From the NCBI GenBank assembly GCA_013336365.1, contig JAAXTT010000004.1:1-28652 (forward strand): a stretch of 28,652 nucleotides of DNA, written 5' to 3'. This DNA is from Peptococcaceae bacterium (lineage in GTDB: Bacteria > Bacillota > Desulfotomaculia > Desulfotomaculales > Desulfocucumaceae). Below, piece after piece: positions 16,682 to 23,233 of this stretch; the stretch's first letter is position 1, and the number at the start of each line of letters is the position of its first letter. The notes beneath the pieces are model-generated. The model was given only the letters and a program-made list of their open reading frames with translations. It was not told where the DNA came from and ran no database searches. Position numbers and translations under genes: made by a program.

Positions 16682-16742
16682 AAAAAACAAGCCCGGCCAT
16701 AAATTGTTATGAAGTATCATAATAATTATACCAGCCAGGCTT
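16682..16742 (-). terminator. Intrinsic terminator after glnA, enclosing the gltB -10
   Basis: Minus-strand stem AAGCCTGGC / GCCGGGCTT (9 bp, one wobble) with a 43-base loop holding a smaller GTAT/ATAC hairpin, followed by GTTTTTT. It lies between the glnA stop and the gltB start and should end most glnA transcripts. The loop includes the gltB extended -10. Confidence 0.7.
16725..16733 (-). promoter_or_regulatory. Extended -10 promoter of gltBD
   Basis: TGGTATAAT (TATAAT at 16730-16725), 67 bases upstream of the gltB ATG and inside the loop of the glnA terminator. No good -35 is present. A transcript starting here would lack the terminator's 5' arm and so read through into gltB. Confidence 0.5.
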
Positions 16743-16817
16743 GATAACCTATTGAATCTCCCGGCACATAATCAAACCGGAAACCATTATTTATTTTAAG
16801 TAGCAGTTATTCTGTTT

Positions 16818-18149
16818 CTAGTATTTTGTCAAATACTCATTAAGCTCCCAAGGATGAACATGAAGACGATATCGATTCCACTCATCGGTTTTAGCCTCAA
16901 CATATCTCTCCATAAAATGCTCCCCAAGAACACCGGTAATCAATGTGTTCTTCTGAAGCTCAGCCATAGCCTCCTCCAAGCTCCCGGGAAGATTGAATAT
17001 GTTTAAATCTTTACGCTCCTGCTCGGTCATTTCATATATATTTCTCTCACATGGCTCCGGTGGCTGAATTTTGTTTTTTATTCCATCCAGACCTGCCTTG
17101 AGACACACAGCTAGAGCTACATATGGGTTGCATGATGGATCTGGACTGCGCAATTCAATCCTTGTAGATATACCCCTTTTTGCAGGAACCCTAATCAATG
17201 GACTGCGGTTTCTATTGGACCAAGCAACATATACCGGCGCCTCGTAGCCTGATACCAGTCTCTTATAGGAATTGATATTAGGATTGATAATAGCAGTAAT
17301 AGCACTAATATGCTTCATTAGGCCTCCGATATAGTGCATTGCCACTTCACTAAGCTGGTTTGGGCTATCCGGATTATAGAACGCGTTCTCCCCATCCTTC
17401 ATCAAGGATTGATTGAGGTGCATCCCTGAACCGGCTATGCCGAAAATTGGTTTAGGCATAAAGGTTGCATGCAATCCATGCCTTTGTGCTATGGTTCTGA
17501 CAACAAACTTAAAGGTTACTACCTTATCTGCTATATCTACAGCATCAGAATACTTAAAATCTATTTCATGCTGACCGGGGGCTACCTCATGGTGAGAAGC
17601 TTCAATTTCAAAACCCATTTGCTGAAGAGTTATCACCATGTCCCTGCGGGCATCCTCTCCCATATCAATAGGGGTCAAATCAAAATAACCCGCCCGATCA
17701 TGAGTTATGGTTGTAGGCTCACCCTCTGAATCCATCATAAAAAGAAAGAACTCTGCCTCAGGACCTACATTAAAGGTATATCCAAGGGCCTTTGCCTCGT
17801 CGGTCACCTTTTTGAGAATATACCGCGGATCACCCTCAAAGGGAGTTCCATCCGGATTGTATATGTCACAAATCATTCTGGCTACAGCGCCCTCTCTCGG
17901 CTTCCATGGAAATACAACAAAGGTTGCAGGATCCGGGTGAAGAATCATATCTGATTCTTCAATTCGGGCAAAACCATCGATAGAGGAACCGTCAAACATT
18001 AATTCTCCATCAAGTGCTTTGTCAAGTTGCTCAATTGTTATGGCAACGTTTTTTAAAACTCCAAAAATATCAGTAAATTGCAATCGGATAAACTTAACAT
18101 CCATTTCCTTGGCTAATTCAAGCACATCGTTTTTAGTCAACTGATTCAA
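16818..18149 (-). CDS. glnA: Glutamine synthetase, type I (catalytically complete)
   Basis: ATP-dependent synthesis of glutamine from glutamate and ammonia, a dodecameric cytosolic enzyme. The 443-residue length fits the GSI-alpha form of Firmicutes. All expected active-site residues are present: Asp53 (MFDGSS), Glu131 and Glu133 (GPEAEFF), Glu188 and Glu195 (HHEVAPGQHEI), His244 (GSGMHLN), Arg297 (NSYKRL), Glu303, Arg313, Arg315, Glu332 and Arg334 (TRIELRSPDPS). The start is TTG, with GAGGTG 8 bases upstream. A leader with an intrinsic terminator and two ANTAR-type hairpins precedes it, and an ANTAR regulator gene lies directly upstream, so antitermination control is likely. gltBD follows. 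Confidence 0.97.
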   Translation of the reverse strand: MNQLTKNDVLELAKEMDVKFIRLQFTDIFGVLKNVAITIEQLDKALDGELMFDGSSIDGFARIEESDMILHPDPATFVVFPWKPREGAVARMICDIYNPDGTPFEGDPRYILKKVTDEAKALGYTFNVGPEAEFFLFMMDSEGEPTTITHDRAGYFDLTPIDMGEDARRDMVITLQQMGFEIEASHHEVAPGQHEIDFKYSDAVDIADKVVTFKFVVRTIAQRHGLHATFMPKPIFGIAGSGMHLNQSLMKDGENAFYNPDSPNQLSEVAMHYIGGLMKHISAITAIINPNINSYKRLVSGYEAPVYVAWSNRNRSPLIRVPAKRGISTRIELRSPDPSCNPYVALAVCLKAGLDGIKNKIQPPEPCERNIYEMTEQERKDLNIFNLPGSLEEAMAELQKNTLITGVLGEHFMERYVEAKTDEWNRYRLHVHPWELNEYLTKY

Positions 18150-18178
18150 GATAATTACACCTCACATTTTATAATAAT

Positions 18179-18231
18179 AAAAAAGAGCCCTAATAAGACA
18201 GAAACATAAATTTCACATCTGCCTAGGCCTC
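18179..18231 (-). terminator. Leader terminator of glnA (attenuator)
   Basis: Minus-strand stem: GAGGCCT pairs with AGGGCTC (one G-G mismatch), continuing into AGGCAGA pairing with TCTGTCT, then a 15-base loop. Six T follow the 3' arm (18184-18179). It lies between the glnA promoter and TTG start, about 30 bases before the gene. Its 5' arm uses bases of the second ANTAR hairpin. Confidence 0.8.
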
Positions 18232-18262
18232 ATTGCCCTATATACACACAAAACCTCTTTGT
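18224..18262 (-). promoter_or_regulatory. Paired hexaloop ANTAR-binding hairpins in the glnA leader
   Basis: Two small hairpins in tandem on the minus strand. P1 (18262-18248) is ACAA-[AGAGGT]-TTTGT with one bulged T. P2 (18240-18224) is TAGGGC-[AATGAG]-GCCTA with one bulged G. Both loops are six bases with A at position 1 and G at position 4, the known ANTAR RNA signature. P2 shares GAG GCCTA with the 5' arm of the terminator, so the two folds exclude each other. Bound regulator would keep P2 formed and allow read-through. Confidence 0.75.
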
Positions 18263-18286
18263 AATGAATGTATATCAGTTCAAAAC

Positions 18287-18295
18287 AGTATAGCA
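18287..18295 (-). promoter_or_regulatory. Extended -10 promoter of glnA
   Basis: TGCTATACT (TATACT at 18292-18287). Initiation near 18280 would give a leader of about 130 bases containing both ANTAR hairpins and the terminator. The -35 match is poor. Confidence 0.55.
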
Positions 18296-18350
18296 CAAAA
18301 TCCGACAAAATAAAGTGTTTTTTTCAGTTTTGGGATAATTTTCCCTTCCC

Positions 18351-18935
18351 TTAAGAGCCCTTTAGTTTTTCCATCATGATTACGGCTTTTGCAACCTGTT
18401 CCATGGATATTCTATTGTTCATACTTTGTTTTTGAATTTTTTTAAAAGCTTCTTTTTCACTGCATCCAAGGGTTTCCATTAATATTCCCTTGGCCTTTTC
18501 AATAAACTTTCTTTCAGAAATTGCATCCTTTAGTTCCCTTATCTTAGACTGCATACTTATTTTATCTTGAAAGTTGGCAAGGGCAAGCTCAATAGAAAAC
18601 AACAAATCTCCTTCATCTACCGGCTTATTTAATAAAGCAGCCACCCTAGCCTCCTTAGCCTTTTGCATAAGCTGTACTGATCTGGATGAAGTTAACGCAA
18701 CTACCGGGGCAATATTATCCTGGCAAATTATTTTTGCAACATCCACGCCATCTATACCCGGAAATTCCACATCTAAAACCACCAAATCAGGTTGCCTGAT
18801 TCGGATAGTTTTAAGTGCAGATATTCCATCACCAGAGGTCGCAATCACCTTGTAACCAGCTTTGGAAATCATCGATTTTATTTTTTTTCTCCAGGATAGA
18901 TCACGCTCAACCAGTACAATGGTTTCTCCGGACAT
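18351..18935 (-). CDS. ANTAR-domain response regulator (NasT/AmiR/NitR type), copy 1
   Basis: RNA-binding transcription antiterminator of 194 residues. The receiver domain (about 1-120) has the phospho-acceptor Asp55 in VVLDVEFPG and the conserved Lys104 in LNKPVD. A coiled-coil linker (LANFQDKISMQSKIRELKDAI) leads to the ANTAR domain (about 135-194; FIEKAKGILMETLGCSEKEAFKKIQ, then VAKAVIMME). GGAGG 8 bases before the ATG at 18935 fixes the start; the frame extends 15 codons further. It lies directly upstream of glnA, whose leader carries an ANTAR target, as with NitR-type regulators of clostridial glutamine synthetase. Phosphorylation by the kinase at 23291-24415 is possible. Confidence 0.93.
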   Translation of the reverse strand: MSGETIVLVERDLSWRKKIKSMISKAGYKVIATSGDGISALKTIRIRQPDLVVLDVEFPGIDGVDVAKIICQDNIAPVVALTSSRSVQLMQKAKEARVAALLNKPVDEGDLLFSIELALANFQDKISMQSKIRELKDAISERKFIEKAKGILMETLGCSEKEAFKKIQKQSMNNRISMEQVAKAVIMMEKLKGS

Positions 18936-19097
18936 ATTGCCTTCCTCCATAAATATCACACTGTAATAATCTATCGGCATTCTGAAAAAACACTAATTAT
19001 TTCTTTCTCCACCATATAAATATACTCTATTTCTTGTTTATCTGGAATGATAACCCACTAAATAATATTTATCGGCAGTTCAAAATAAAAATTCTAC

Positions 19098-19133
19098 AAA
19101 AAAGAGGAGCCGACATTTAAAAATGTCGGCTCC
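19098..19133 (-). terminator. Strong intrinsic terminator after the FMN glutamate-synthase-like gene
   Basis: Perfect 13-bp stem GGAGCCGACATTT / AAATGTCGGCTCC with a 2-base gap (effective loop slightly larger), followed on the minus strand by TCTTTTTT. It is the 3' hairpin of a larger element that recurs near 24541-24643. Confidence 0.93.
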
Positions 19134-19204
19134 TTATCAGAAAACTATTTCCCCGCCAGCAGTGGTTTTCAGTCAATAATTAGCTGAGAACCCCAAAAAA
19201 CAGG
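19098..19204 (-). repeat. Structured 3'-UTR element, copy A
   Basis: About 105 bases after the stop of the FMN glutamate-synthase-like gene. On the minus strand it reads GGTTCTCAG...CTGAAAACC (a hairpin with one mismatch), CCACTGCTGG (mini-hairpin CCA/TGG), then TTTTCTGATAAGG leading into the terminator. The same succession, with compensating base changes in the terminal stem, occurs as copy B at 24541-24643. Function unknown. Confidence 0.7.
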
Positions 19205-19217
19205 TTGTATCTCAAAA

Positions 19218-20798
19218 TTATCCTAAAATTTCATCGACTTCCTCTGAATCAGAATCCATGATATATCTGATTCCAGAAATATCTGAAGCCTCTCTGGTTA
19301 ATGATACCAAATCATCCCTGGTTATGTGCTCCAGACCAAACTTTCTGGCACCACACATAAATTGACGAAGACCCTGGGCAAGACGCTCGAAATATGAATA
19401 TACTCCGATAGCACCTACAGGAAGACGCTCAAAATCAACAGAACCTAATTTTTCTCTTAATTCACTGGAAGCCACAAAAACCTGCTCCATAGACTCACCA
19501 TATTTTTTATAATCATTTGGTACATTGCCGGACTTAATAGCTGCTGCCACATTCTTACCAACCATTGCTGCTGTCAGAGGTGAACGGGCCATACCAATAC
19601 ACTTGATATAAGGTGCACCCATTGCAAGGCCTTTAAACATATGATCTTCCAAGGTTAATCCACCGGCAATAGCTACAGGAGGAACATAGGCACCCTTTGC
19701 TGCCAGACGATCCAAATATCTAACTAAAAGCGCCTGAATATATACAGTAGGAATTCCCCACTCGTTCATCATTCTCCAAGGGCTCATTCCTGTACCACCA
19801 CCTGCACCATCAACGGTAAGAAGGTCAAGCTTGGCATCAGAAGCATATTTTACCGCCCTGGCAAGGTCTGCCGGTCTATATGCACCTGTTTTAAGGAAAA
19901 CATTCTTTGCACCTGCATCGCGGAGTACTTCAACTCTCTTCATGAAAGACTCATACTCAACCATACCCACCCGGGAATGACGCTCAAACTCCTTGAAGGC
20001 TCCTGCTTTGTAGGCCTGCTGAACCTTTGGATCCTCAGGATTGGGCAGAACAATATATCCACGGGACTTGAGCTGCAAAGCTCTCTCCAGAGAATTCAAC
20101 TTAACTTCTCCGCCGATATCCTTTGCTCCCTGTCCCCACTTTAATTCAACTGTGTCAACACCAAGCTTTTCAAGAGCATATTCCTGGACTCCCAGGTTTG
20201 TATCCTCTACATTGGCCTGTACGGCGATAAATCCTTTACCATTGTACCAATCCTGGAAATCCTTTACTCTGCTTGCCAAATGTGGCGAATGAACCACTTT
20301 GCCATTCTTTATTTCTACATTGGGGTCCATTGCACAAACATTTTCCCCTATAGCTATGCCTGCACCTGAAATAGCCACACCGGCTGCTAAATGGTCCCAG
20401 TTATCAGCAGCTACATTAGTAGATCCCATGGCTGCAACTACCACTGGAAAGTCCATTTTAATTTGACCTCTTGACCCTACTGCAGTGGAAATATCTACCG
20501 CAGGGAAGATTGCCTTGTCTGAATCAGCTTCAATGCCTATTGCACCCACTGCAGTTCCCATAATATTAAAATGGGAGTAATCTACCGGATAATCCTTTTC
20601 AGAAGCAGCAGTAATCTTACCAAATGGTCCCGGATATAAAACCTCTTTCATACGAACTGCAGATTTCCCTACCTCACACATTCCTGTACAACCATCAAGA
20701 CAAGTTACGCACATTCCACTAAAGGGACAGACATTATTTCCTGTACGTGCCCTGGTCATAGTTGCAGCAGTCGCATTAATACCTTTACTATAAGACAT
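19218..20798 (-). CDS. FMN-binding glutamate synthase family protein with N-terminal Cys cluster
   Basis: A 526-residue protein like the FMN synthase domain of GltB, without the amidotransferase domain. FMN/substrate-side motifs are ELKWGQGAKDIGGEVKL (compare GltB KMAQGAKPGEGG) and VDGAGGGTGMSPWRMM (compare SGYDGGTGASPN). The GltB 3Fe-4S triplet is reduced to a lone Cys in YIKCIGMARSPL. Instead the N-terminus has Cys24, 30, 33, 37 and 41 (CPFSGMCVTCLDGCTGMC), which could hold an Fe-S cluster. GGAGG precedes the ATG. It follows the GS paralog by 67 bp, which contain a GGAAT..GCC/GGC..ATTCC hairpin, and ends in a strong terminator. Such stand-alone proteins are known in archaea and Clostridia; whether it makes glutamate is unproven. 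Confidence 0.88.
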   Translation of the reverse strand: MSYSKGINATAATMTRARTGNNVCPFSGMCVTCLDGCTGMCEVGKSAVRMKEVLYPGPFGKITAASEKDYPVDYSHFNIMGTAVGAIGIEADSDKAIFPAVDISTAVGSRGQIKMDFPVVVAAMGSTNVAADNWDHLAAGVAISGAGIAIGENVCAMDPNVEIKNGKVVHSPHLASRVKDFQDWYNGKGFIAVQANVEDTNLGVQEYALEKLGVDTVELKWGQGAKDIGGEVKLNSLERALQLKSRGYIVLPNPEDPKVQQAYKAGAFKEFERHSRVGMVEYESFMKRVEVLRDAGAKNVFLKTGAYRPADLARAVKYASDAKLDLLTVDGAGGGTGMSPWRMMNEWGIPTVYIQALLVRYLDRLAAKGAYVPPVAIAGGLTLEDHMFKGLAMGAPYIKCIGMARSPLTAAMVGKNVAAAIKSGNVPNDYKKYGESMEQVFVASSELREKLGSVDFERLPVGAIGVYSYFERLAQGLRQFMCGARKFGLEHITRDDLVSLTREASDISGIRYIMDSDSEEVDEILG

Positions 20799-20836
20799 TG
20801 TTTCATCCTCCTAAAATATAAAATAATTTATAATAT

Positions 20837-20859
20837 GGAATGCCTGAAGGGCTTATTCC
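20837..20859 (-). other. Intercistronic hairpin between GS paralog and FMN protein genes
   Basis: Minus-strand stem GGAAT / ATTCC with an inner GCC / GGC and a 5-base CTTCA loop (two-base bulge). Only AT-rich sequence, not a clean T run, follows. It may be a processing or mRNA-stability hairpin, or a weak terminator reducing downstream expression. Confidence 0.5.
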
Positions 20860-20865
20860 AAAACT

Positions 20866-22194
20866 TTAATAATTTACCAGATATTCATCGATTTCCCACT
20901 GATGGACCTTGGATTTATATCTATTCCACTCATTATCCTTGAGACTTTTAAAGCTTTGATAAATTCTATCCCCCACAGCATCCCTGATAACTGGATCACC
21001 AGACAAATGTGCTAACGACAGATCAAGACTTCCCGGCAACTCCAAACTATCTGCAGCTATTTTCAGGACAATGTCTTCACTGTTATGAAAATCCAAGGGC
21101 TTGGAGGTAGGTAATTTTCCTTCAACTCCGGCAAGTCCAGCAGATAGAAACCCAGCAATGGTCAGATAAGGATTGCATGCAGGATCAGGACTCCTAAGGA
21201 TTATTCTGGTTTCTTCTCCCCGTTCTTCAGGAACTCGAATCATTGTTCTTCTGTTTTGACAGGACCAGGCGGCCAAAAACATTTTTGTTTCACCTGATAT
21301 AAGCCGCTTATAGCTATTGATAACAGGATTTGCCAAGGCTGTAATTCCTTTGGCATGATGTATTATTCCTGCCATGTACTCATGAGCAGTTTTGGACAGG
21401 TCATAATCTCCACCCGGACCATCAAAAATATTTATCCCATCTCTAAATAAAGAAAGATGAAGATTCAATCCTGATCCGTTGTGACCATCTAATGGCTGAG
21501 GCATAAATGAGGCATGGAGACCATGCCTTTGAGCGATAGTCCTGACAACAAATTTATAGGTGGCAATATTGTCTGCCATATTTAAAGCTGAATCAGCCTT
21601 TAAAAAAATCTCATGCTGACCGGGACCAATGTCATGGAAAGATGTGGAAATATCAAAACCCATTTCCTGCAAGGTTAAAACCATATCTCTACGGGCATTT
21701 TCACCCCGATCCACCGGTGTAAGGTCACAATAGCCGGCCAGATCATGGGTATTAAGTAGTGGTCGACCCTGCTCATCCAGATGGAAAAGATAAAATTCAA
21801 TTCCAGCTGCCAGCTTAGGCTGAATACCAAGAGTGCTATACCCTGCCAAAACCTTTTTTAAAGCCACTCTTGGACACCCGGCAAAGGGCTCGCCGGAGAA
21901 ATCCCTAGTATCACAAATCAGCCTGGCAACAGCACCCTCTCTTGGTCTCCAGGGAAATACCCCAAAAGTTTTCGGATCAGGAACCAGATATATATCCTCT
22001 TCTCTGTTGCTGTCAAACCCCTCTATAACAGAGCTGTCAAGCATAATTTTACCTTCAAGTGCCCCCTGTAGCTCATCGACAGTAACCGCTATATTCTTCA
22101 GCAAACCTTGTATGCTGGTAAATTGCAACCTAATAAATTTAACATCCTGCTCGTCAACTCTCTCCCAGATATCCTCTTTGCTGAAGGTTCCCAA
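20866..22194 (-). CDS. Glutamine synthetase-like paralog missing n2 metal ligands (probable pseudoenzyme)
   Basis: A 442-residue GSI homolog that aligns with the neighbouring GlnA from residue 1 without offset when started at the TTG at 22194 (GAGGAGG 9 bases upstream; an earlier TTG overlaps that ribosome site). Fold and many motifs remain: VKFIRLQFTSI, PGQHEI, NSYKRL, ILRSPDPACNPY. Key residues differ from GlnA: Glu131 to Gly, Glu188 to Asp, His244 to Asn, Glu303 to Thr, Arg313 to Gln and Glu332 to Ile. Asp53, Glu133, Glu195, Arg297 and Arg334 are kept. In GSI the equivalents of Glu131, His244 and Glu332 bind the n2 metal that positions ATP, so normal catalysis seems impossible. The frame is intact, so it is not a decaying pseudogene. 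It may be a nitrogen-sensing or ANTAR-modulating protein, or a gamma-glutamyl ligase with changed chemistry. Confidence 0.9.
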   Translation of the reverse strand: MGTFSKEDIWERVDEQDVKFIRLQFTSIQGLLKNIAVTVDELQGALEGKIMLDSSVIEGFDSNREEDIYLVPDPKTFGVFPWRPREGAVARLICDTRDFSGEPFAGCPRVALKKVLAGYSTLGIQPKLAAGIEFYLFHLDEQGRPLLNTHDLAGYCDLTPVDRGENARRDMVLTLQEMGFDISTSFHDIGPGQHEIFLKADSALNMADNIATYKFVVRTIAQRHGLHASFMPQPLDGHNGSGLNLHLSLFRDGINIFDGPGGDYDLSKTAHEYMAGIIHHAKGITALANPVINSYKRLISGETKMFLAAWSCQNRRTMIRVPEERGEETRIILRSPDPACNPYLTIAGFLSAGLAGVEGKLPTSKPLDFHNSEDIVLKIAADSLELPGSLDLSLAHLSGDPVIRDAVGDRIYQSFKSLKDNEWNRYKSKVHQWEIDEYLVNY

Positions 22195-22257
22195 ACCGCT
22201 ACTCCTCCTCAAAGCAACTGTGATTATTATATGTCACAGGCTTTTATCCTAAAAAAC

Positions 22258-22293
22258 AAAAAACCTGCACAGGCTTATAAAAAGCCCGGCAGG
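22258..22293 (-). terminator. Leader terminator of the GS-paralog gene (attenuator)
   Basis: Minus-strand stem of 12 bp with one bulged T: CCTGCCGGGCTT pairs with AAGCCTGTGCAGG around a 5-base TTTAT loop, followed by TTTTTTGTTTTTT. It sits between a good promoter and the TTG start, so expression of the gene requires read-through. Confidence 0.9.
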
Positions 22294-22306
22294 ACAGCGT
22301 CGCCCT
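22291..22306 (-). promoter_or_regulatory. Candidate antiterminator hairpin of the GS-paralog leader
   Basis: AGGGC-[GACGCT]-GTCCT, a six-base-loop hairpin with a 5' arm like P2 of the glnA leader. Its 3' CCT is also the start of the terminator stem. G is at loop position 4 but position 1 is G rather than A, and no clear first hairpin precedes it, so ANTAR binding is uncertain. Confidence 0.4.
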
Positions 22307-22319
22307 AAACAACAAGCAT

Positions 22320-22347
22320 ATTCTATCATATTTTTAAATATAATCAA
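22320..22347 (-). promoter_or_regulatory. Promoter of the GS-paralog gene
   Basis: TTGATT (22347-22342), a 16-bp spacer and TAGAAT (22325-22320). The transcript would begin near 22313 and carry the hairpin and terminator before the gene. Confidence 0.65.
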
Positions 22348-22391
22348 TCCCATTAATTCATGAATACTGTATACAATGTTATTTTTTTGTT

Positions 22392-22970
22392 TTATTGCTG
22401 ACCATATCGCAAAATTATTGTCCGGGCAACCTTGGCCAAGGGAATACATTTGTCCATACTTATCCTTTGCATCATTTTATAGGCATCTTTTTCTGAAAGG
22501 GTATTTTTATCCATCAATAGGCCCTTTGCCTTTTCAATGATTTTTCGGTTTTCCAAATCTCTGCGCAAAGCAATTAATTCTTTTTCACTTTTCATCAATC
22601 GTTTAAAATTAGCCAGGGCAGACTCTATGACCGGCTCAAGTGAAGACTCAATCAATGGCTTTAAAATAATTCCATAAACCCCCGGAAGATTTGCGTATTC
22701 TTCCAAAGACCTAATTCCGGGGTCGGCTATAGCCACAATAGGTGCAATTCTGTGCTCATCAATTATTGAGGTTAGATCAATTCCCTCTCCTCCGGGCAGG
22801 AAAGGATCAACAATGACAACTTCAGGTTCAGTCTGAAAAATAGTCTGCAAGGCACTGGCCGCATCAGACACTTCACCAATCAGCAAATAGTCCGTTTGGC
22901 GCAATAAATCCTTAAGAACCTTCCTGAACCAAGGATCATTGTCAGCTATTACTATTCTAGCTTCATACAT
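22392..22970 (-). CDS. ANTAR-domain response regulator (NasT/AmiR type), copy 2
   Basis: A 192-residue antiterminator paralogous to the one at 18351-18935. The receiver domain keeps Asp55 (VVIVDPFLPG) and Lys104 (IILKPLIES) at identical positions. A coiled-coil linker (LANFKRLMKSEKELIALRRDL) and the ANTAR domain follow (IIEKAKGLLMDKNTLSEKDAYKMMQ, then VARTIILRYG). AGGGGTG stands 7 bases before the ATG. It lies directly upstream of the GS-paralog gene, whose leader has a strong terminator, and downstream of a histidine kinase gene. Weak TATACT/TTATAC elements near 23000-23015 may be its promoter. Its likely target is the GS-paralog leader, but cross-talk with copy 1 is possible. Confidence 0.92.
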   Translation of the reverse strand: MYEARIVIADNDPWFRKVLKDLLRQTDYLLIGEVSDAASALQTIFQTEPEVVIVDPFLPGGEGIDLTSIIDEHRIAPIVAIADPGIRSLEEYANLPGVYGIILKPLIESSLEPVIESALANFKRLMKSEKELIALRRDLENRKIIEKAKGLLMDKNTLSEKDAYKMMQRISMDKCIPLAKVARTIILRYGQQ

Positions 22971-23070
22971 TTAACAGCACCCCTGAAATCTCGGGTATAA
23001 TGAGTATAATTTTAGCATGTCCCAGCTTAAAATGATATTGTTTGAATTTATTTTAAAAATCAAGATAACA

Positions 23071-23102
23071 GGAAAGCGAGGTCTTTACAGACCTCGCTTT
23101 CC
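23071..23102 (-). terminator. Perfect 14-bp hairpin ending the tiny-peptide transcript
   Basis: GGAAAGCGAGGTCT and its exact complement around a 4-base loop, 34 bases after the stop of the 20-codon gene. The bases after it on the minus strand (TGTTATCTTGATTTTT) are only moderately T-rich, so it is an imperfect intrinsic terminator, or a stability or processing structure. Confidence 0.65.
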
Positions 23103-23136
23103 TATAATTGCAGACAGTTTCTCGTCATGCCCAGGA

Positions 23137-23199
23137 CTATCTAGAACAACCTTCTTTGCAATGTGCAACCGCTCTCAGCATCCACTGCTTTCTCAACAT
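23137..23199 (-). CDS. Putative 20-residue peptide with two cysteines
   Basis: A very short frame starting MLRKQWML and ending HCKEGCSR, with a basic, Trp-containing N-terminal half and a CxxxC at the C-terminus. The ribosome site AAGGAGGTGAT is an almost perfect anti-16S match, 4-6 bases before the ATG. A good promoter is 35 bp upstream and a 14-bp hairpin follows. This makes a compact transcription unit of about 165 bases. I do not recognise the peptide. It could be a leader peptide, a signalling or modified peptide precursor, or a small metal/redox binder. It may instead be part of a regulatory RNA. The signals make translation more likely than chance. Confidence 0.6.
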   Translation of the reverse strand: MLRKQWMLRAVAHCKEGCSR

Positions 23200-23233
23200 A
23201 GGTATCACCTCCTTGAAATATTTCATTGACTAC

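Noticed and set aside
18150..18350. GlnR/TnrA operator upstream of glnA
   Set aside because: No convincing TGTNA-N7-TNACA palindrome was found; the ANTAR attenuator explains the control region better.
20866..22194. Calling the GS paralog a pseudogene
   Set aside because: The frame is intact, has a ribosome site, promoter and leader terminator, and many conserved motifs; the substitutions cluster at catalytic positions rather than being random decay.
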